DNA from: Streptomyces sp. NRRL WC-3605
Lineage (GTDB): Bacteria; Actinomycetota; Actinomycetes; Streptomycetales; Streptomycetaceae
Assembly: GCF_001509795.1 (NCBI RefSeq)
Contig: NZ_LLZN01000058.1
Location: 24,962 to 88,961, forward strand
Direction: 5' to 3'
DNA length: 64,000 nucleotides
The notes beneath the pieces are model-generated. The model ran no database searches. It saw nothing but the letters and a program-made list of their open reading frames with translations, and was not told the DNA's origin. The position numbers and the translations under genes are program-made. Positions 61,293 to 64,000 of the stretch are shown in pieces (within the stretch, counting starts at the first letter, position 1; each line of letters begins with the position of its first letter).

Positions 61293-62807
61293 ATGGTGGA
61301 GCGGTATGTGATGTCGATCGACCAGGGCACCACCTCCACCCGGTGCATCCTGTTCGACCACGGAGGACGGCTGGTGTCGGTCGCCCAGCGCGAGCACCAG
61401 CAGTACTTCCCGCAGCCCGGCTGGGTCGAGCACGACGCCGTCGAGATCTGGCGCAACCTCCAGCGCGTCGTCCCCGAGGCCCTGGCCAACGCCCAGGTGG
61501 CGCCGGACCAGATCTCCGCCATCGGTATCGCCAACCAGCGCGAGACGACGGTCCTGTGGGACCCGCGCACCGGCGTGCCGCTGGGCCGGGCGATCGTCTG
61601 GCAGGACACCCGCACCGCCCCGTTCGTCGAGGAGCTGCGCCGGGACCCCGGCGACGACTTCTTCCTCGACCACTGCCTGCTGCCCCCGTCGACCTACTTC
61701 TCCGCGCCCCGCATCCGCTGGCTGTTCGACCATGTCGACGGACTGGAGCGGCGCGCGCGGGACGGTGAGGTGCTGTTCGGCACCATCGAGAGCTGGCTGA
61801 TCTGGAACCTCACCGGCGGCAAGGACGGCGGACTGCACATCACCGACGCCACCAACGCCAGCCGCACCATGCTCATGGACATCCGGACGCTCACCTGGGA
61901 CCGGGCGCTCATGGACTTCTTCGGGGTGCCGCCCACCATGCTCCCCGAGATCCACTCCTCCGCCGAGCGCTACGGCGAGGCCCGGGCCGTGCTGCCCGGC
62001 GTCCCCATCACGGCCGCCCTCGGCGACCAGCAGGCGGCCCTGTTCGGCCAGACCTGCTTCTCGCCGGGCGAGGCGAAGTGCACGTACGGGACCGGCAGCT
62101 TCCTGGTCATGAACACCGGCACCGACCTGGTGCGCTCCGAGCACGGGCTGCTCACCACGGTCGCGTACAAGATCGACGGGCAGCCCACCGTCTACGCGCT
62201 GGAGGGCCCGATCGCCGTCACCGGCTCCCTGGTGCAGTGGTTCCGCGACCGGCTCGGCCTGATCCACAGCGCCCCCGAGATCGAGACGCTGGCCCGCACC
62301 GTCGAGGACAACGGCGGCTGCTACATCGTGCCCGCGTTCTCGGGCCTGTTCGCCCCGCACTGGCGCAGCGACGCCCGGGGCGTCATCGTCGGCCTGACCT
62401 CGTACATCACCAAGGGGCATCTCGCCCGGGCCGTCCTGGAGGCCACCGGCTGGCAGACCCGCGAGGTGGTGGACGCGATGAACGCCGACTCCGACCTCGC
62501 CCTGAAGCAGCTCAAGGTCGACGGCGGCATGACCTCCGACCACCTGCTCATGCAGATCCTCGCCGACGTCCTCGACGTGCCCGTCGTACGGCCGCTGGTC
62601 GCCGAGACGGTGTCGCTGGGCGCCGCCTACGCCGCCGGGCTGGCCGCCGGGTACTGGCCGGACCTGGCGGTGCTGCGCCGCAACTGGCACCGGGCCGCGC
62701 AGTGGCTGCCCGACATGGACGCCGAGCGGCGGGAGTGGGAGTACGAGTCCTGGCAGCGTGCCGTCGAGCGCTCGCTCGGCTGGGTCCGTGCTCCCCGGCG
62801 CCCGTGA
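61293..62807 (+). CDS. glpK: glycerol kinase
   Basis: 504 residues, the standard FGGY-kinase length; phosphorylates glycerol with ATP. First FGGY motif region [13 protein letters not shown], substrate loop [30 protein letters not shown], second signature [20 protein letters not shown], all intact. GGAAGGAGG lies about six bases before the ATG. Cotranscribed with or controlled by the preceding IclR gene; a hairpin follows. Confidence 0.96.
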   Translation: MVERYVMSIDQGTTSTRCILFDHGGRLVSVAQREHQQYFPQPGWVEHDAVEIWRNLQRVVPEALANAQVAPDQISAIGIANQRETTVLWDPRTGVPLGRAIVWQDTRTAPFVEELRRDPGDDFFLDHCLLPPSTYFSAPRIRWLFDHVDGLERRARDGEVLFGTIESWLIWNLTGGKDGGLHITDATNASRTMLMDIRTLTWDRALMDFFGVPPTMLPEIHSSAERYGEARAVLPGVPITAALGDQQAALFGQTCFSPGEAKCTYGTGSFLVMNTGTDLVRSEHGLLTTVAYKIDGQPTVYALEGPIAVTGSLVQWFRDRLGLIHSAPEIETLARTVEDNGGCYIVPAFSGLFAPHWRSDARGVIVGLTSYITKGHLARAVLEATGWQTREVVDAMNADSDLALKQLKVDGGMTSDHLLMQILADVLDVPVVRPLVAETVSLGAAYAAGLAAGYWPDLAVLRRNWHRAAQWLPDMDAERREWEYESWQRAVERSLGWVRAPRRP

Positions 62808-62824
62808 GCCCGCGGGGCGCGGGC
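62808..62824. terminator. bidirectional hairpin between glpK and the ABC permease
   Basis: GCCCGCG (62808-62814), GGG loop, CGCGGGC (62818-62824), perfect seven-base stem directly after the glpK stop and 8 bp from the convergent permease stop. Confidence 0.6.
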
Positions 62825-62831
62825 CCCGTCG

Positions 62832-63743
62832 TCAGCGGCTGACCAGCAGACCACGGCCGCGCAGCACCCGGCGCTCCAGCGGACTGAAGATCAGCAGGTC
62901 GATGGCGATCCCGACGAGCAGGATCAGGAAGATCGCCAGGAACACCTGGGACATGCTGCTGTTGTTGCGGCCGTTCTCCAGGAGCTGGCCGAGGCCCACG
63001 CCCAGGTCCGGGGAGGAGGCGATGATCTCCGCGGCCATCAGGGAGCGCCAGGAGAACGCCCAGCCCTGCTTCAGACCGGCGAGGTAGCCGGGCAGCGCCG
63101 CCGGCATCACGACGTGCCTCGCCTCGCGCAGCCCGGTGGCGCCGAGGGTGCGGCCGGCCCGCAGGAACAGCGGCGGGATCTGGTCGATGCCGGCGACGAG
63201 TCCGTTGGCGATCGAGGGCACCGCGCCCAGCAGGATCACGGCGTACATCATCGAGTTGTTCAGGCCCAGCCACAGCACGGCGGGCGGCACCCAGGCCACG
63301 GAGGGCAGCGACTGCAGGCCGGACAGGATCGGTCCGATGGCGGCCCGCACGAACCGCACCCGCGCGACCAGCAGGCCGAGCGGGGTGCCGATCGCGAGTG
63401 CCAGCAGGAAGCCGAGCAGACCGCGCGAGACCGACGTCCAGATGTAGTCGAGCAGGGTGCCCTTGAGCCACGCGTCGCGCACCTCGCCCCACACCTCGGA
63501 CGGCGAGGGCAGCTTGTAGGCGGGGACGATCTCCGCCCAGACGAGCACCTGCCACACCGCCAGCACCAGCGCCACCGCGGTGACCGGCGGCAGCACTTTG
63601 CGGACCAGGGTCTCGCGGAGCGACGTACGGCGGACCTGCACGGAGTCCAGGGCGTCGAGCCCGGCCTCCAGCCCGGCCAGGTCCTCGGTGCCGCTCTTGC
63701 GGGTGTCGACCTTCGTGTCGACTCCGTTGTCAGTGCCGGCCAT
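62832..63743 (-). CDS. ABC transporter permease (SsuC/TauC-like)
   Basis: 303 residues: acidic cytoplasmic N-terminus, then about six membrane helices (VTAVALVLAVWQVLVW, LLGFLLALAIGTPLGLLVA). The EAA loop is GATGLREARHVVMPAALPGYLAGL. Matches permeases for sulfonates, taurine, nitrate or thiamine precursors. The ATG at 63743 is used; a GTG at 63761 is also in frame. Its start overlaps the end of the ATPase gene by 14 bp, so the genes are coupled. Confidence 0.88.
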   Translation of the reverse strand: MAGTDNGVDTKVDTRKSGTEDLAGLEAGLDALDSVQVRRTSLRETLVRKVLPPVTAVALVLAVWQVLVWAEIVPAYKLPSPSEVWGEVRDAWLKGTLLDYIWTSVSRGLLGFLLALAIGTPLGLLVARVRFVRAAIGPILSGLQSLPSVAWVPPAVLWLGLNNSMMYAVILLGAVPSIANGLVAGIDQIPPLFLRAGRTLGATGLREARHVVMPAALPGYLAGLKQGWAFSWRSLMAAEIIASSPDLGVGLGQLLENGRNNSSMSQVFLAIFLILLVGIAIDLLIFSPLERRVLRGRGLLVSR

Positions 63744-64000
63744 GGCGGCGGATCTCCCCACGCAGTTCTTCGGTGATCTCGGCGGACAGTTCGGCCACCG
63801 CGGTGTCCTCCAGGCGGCGCGGCTGCGGGATGCCGACCGTCCACTCGCGGGCCACGCGGCCGGGACGTGACGAGAGCAGGACGACCCGCTGGGCCAGTCG
63901 TACGGCCTCGCGGACGTTGTGCGTCACGAAGAGGACGGAGACGCCGGTCTCCCGCCAGATGCGGGTGAGTTCGTCGTGCAGCACGTCCCGGGTGATGGCG
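63730..64000 (-). CDS. ABC transporter ATP-binding protein, C-terminal part (5' end outside window)
   Basis: About 90 residues visible. DVLHDELTRIWRETGVSVLFVTHNVREAVRLAQRVVLLSSRPGRV contains the switch histidine (THN) and the post-Walker-B helix typical of SsuB/TauB/NrtD ATPases. Walker motifs are beyond the right edge. It pairs with the adjacent permease; a binding-protein gene may lie further right. Confidence 0.87.
   Translation of the reverse strand, partial: AITRDVLHDELTRIWRETGVSVLFVTHNVREAVRLAQRVVLLSSRPGRVAREWTVGIPQPRRLEDTAVAELSAEITEELRGEIRRHGRH

Overview
The window is chromosomal DNA from a Streptomyces-like actinomycete. Evidence is the very high G+C content, near-uniform G/C at third codon positions (which creates long antisense shadow frames), GTG and TTG starts, TANNNT promoter boxes placed 6-7 nt before leaderless starts, and typical Streptomyces families (S-adenosyl methyltransferase of the DUF574 type, DUF3140, DUF427, anti-sigma-type ATPase, DUF4916 Nudix). 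No rRNA, CRISPR array, transposase, integrase or phage gene was seen. The gene ends of the window are cut: a threonine dehydrogenase on the left and an ABC ATPase on the right.

Layout. 1-5.8 kb: threonine catabolism (tdh-kbl) with a strong terminator, several small regulators and an MFS exporter. 5.9 kb, 25.0 kb and 59.7 kb: three identical tRNA-Pro(GGG) genes, all on the plus strand, each with its own -10 box, leader hairpin and terminator. 6.1-8.3 kb: a large secreted ricin/beta-helix protein behind a promoter carrying a DasR-like site. 8.5-12.2 kb: a TetR regulator, a GH15 glucoside hydrolase and galE. 12.3-15.4 kb: a GS-like/amidohydrolase/Nudix operon that resembles a split FluG. 15.4-25 kb: a mixed housekeeping stretch (methyltransferase, lipoproteins, Dps, thiolase, TauE/SafE, secreted hydrolase, cobK, cobF, DUF309). 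25-28 kb: MFS, Nudix, tandem DUF427. 28.2-39.6 kb: an extracellular polysaccharide locus (kinase-like APH, FemAB/BioF2-like acetyltransferase, lipoprotein phosphoesterase, GT-C-like membrane protein, GH16, polysaccharide deacetylase, three GT2 glycosyltransferases, flippase).

39.8-54.7 kb is a myo-inositol region. On the minus strand lie iolC, a Cgl0159-type aldolase, iolB, iolD, a 31-codon remnant that looks like the start of mmsA/iolA, and a GntR regulator. On the plus strand lie a sugar ABC transporter, a TIM-barrel isomerase/dehydratase and a dehydrogenase. The two arms are driven from one divergent promoter region with a 17-bp inverted repeat that covers both -35 boxes. Facing it is a second operon (PhyH dioxygenase, SDR, iolG-like, Gfo/Idh) with a divergent LacI regulator. 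55.9-59.6 kb holds another Gfo/Idh-LacI pair with two matching palindromes, a TMEM175-like protein and a cupin. 59.9-64 kb has an anti-sigma-type ATPase, an IclR-glpK pair and a sulfonate/taurine-type ABC transporter.

The most interesting cross-window signal is a motif TATACGTCGTAA present three times, always in the same orientation upstream of a carbohydrate gene: the GH15 gene, galE and the glycosyltransferase operon. The TetR gene next to the first copy is the obvious candidate regulator, which would tie sugar-nucleotide supply and glucan turnover to the polysaccharide locus.
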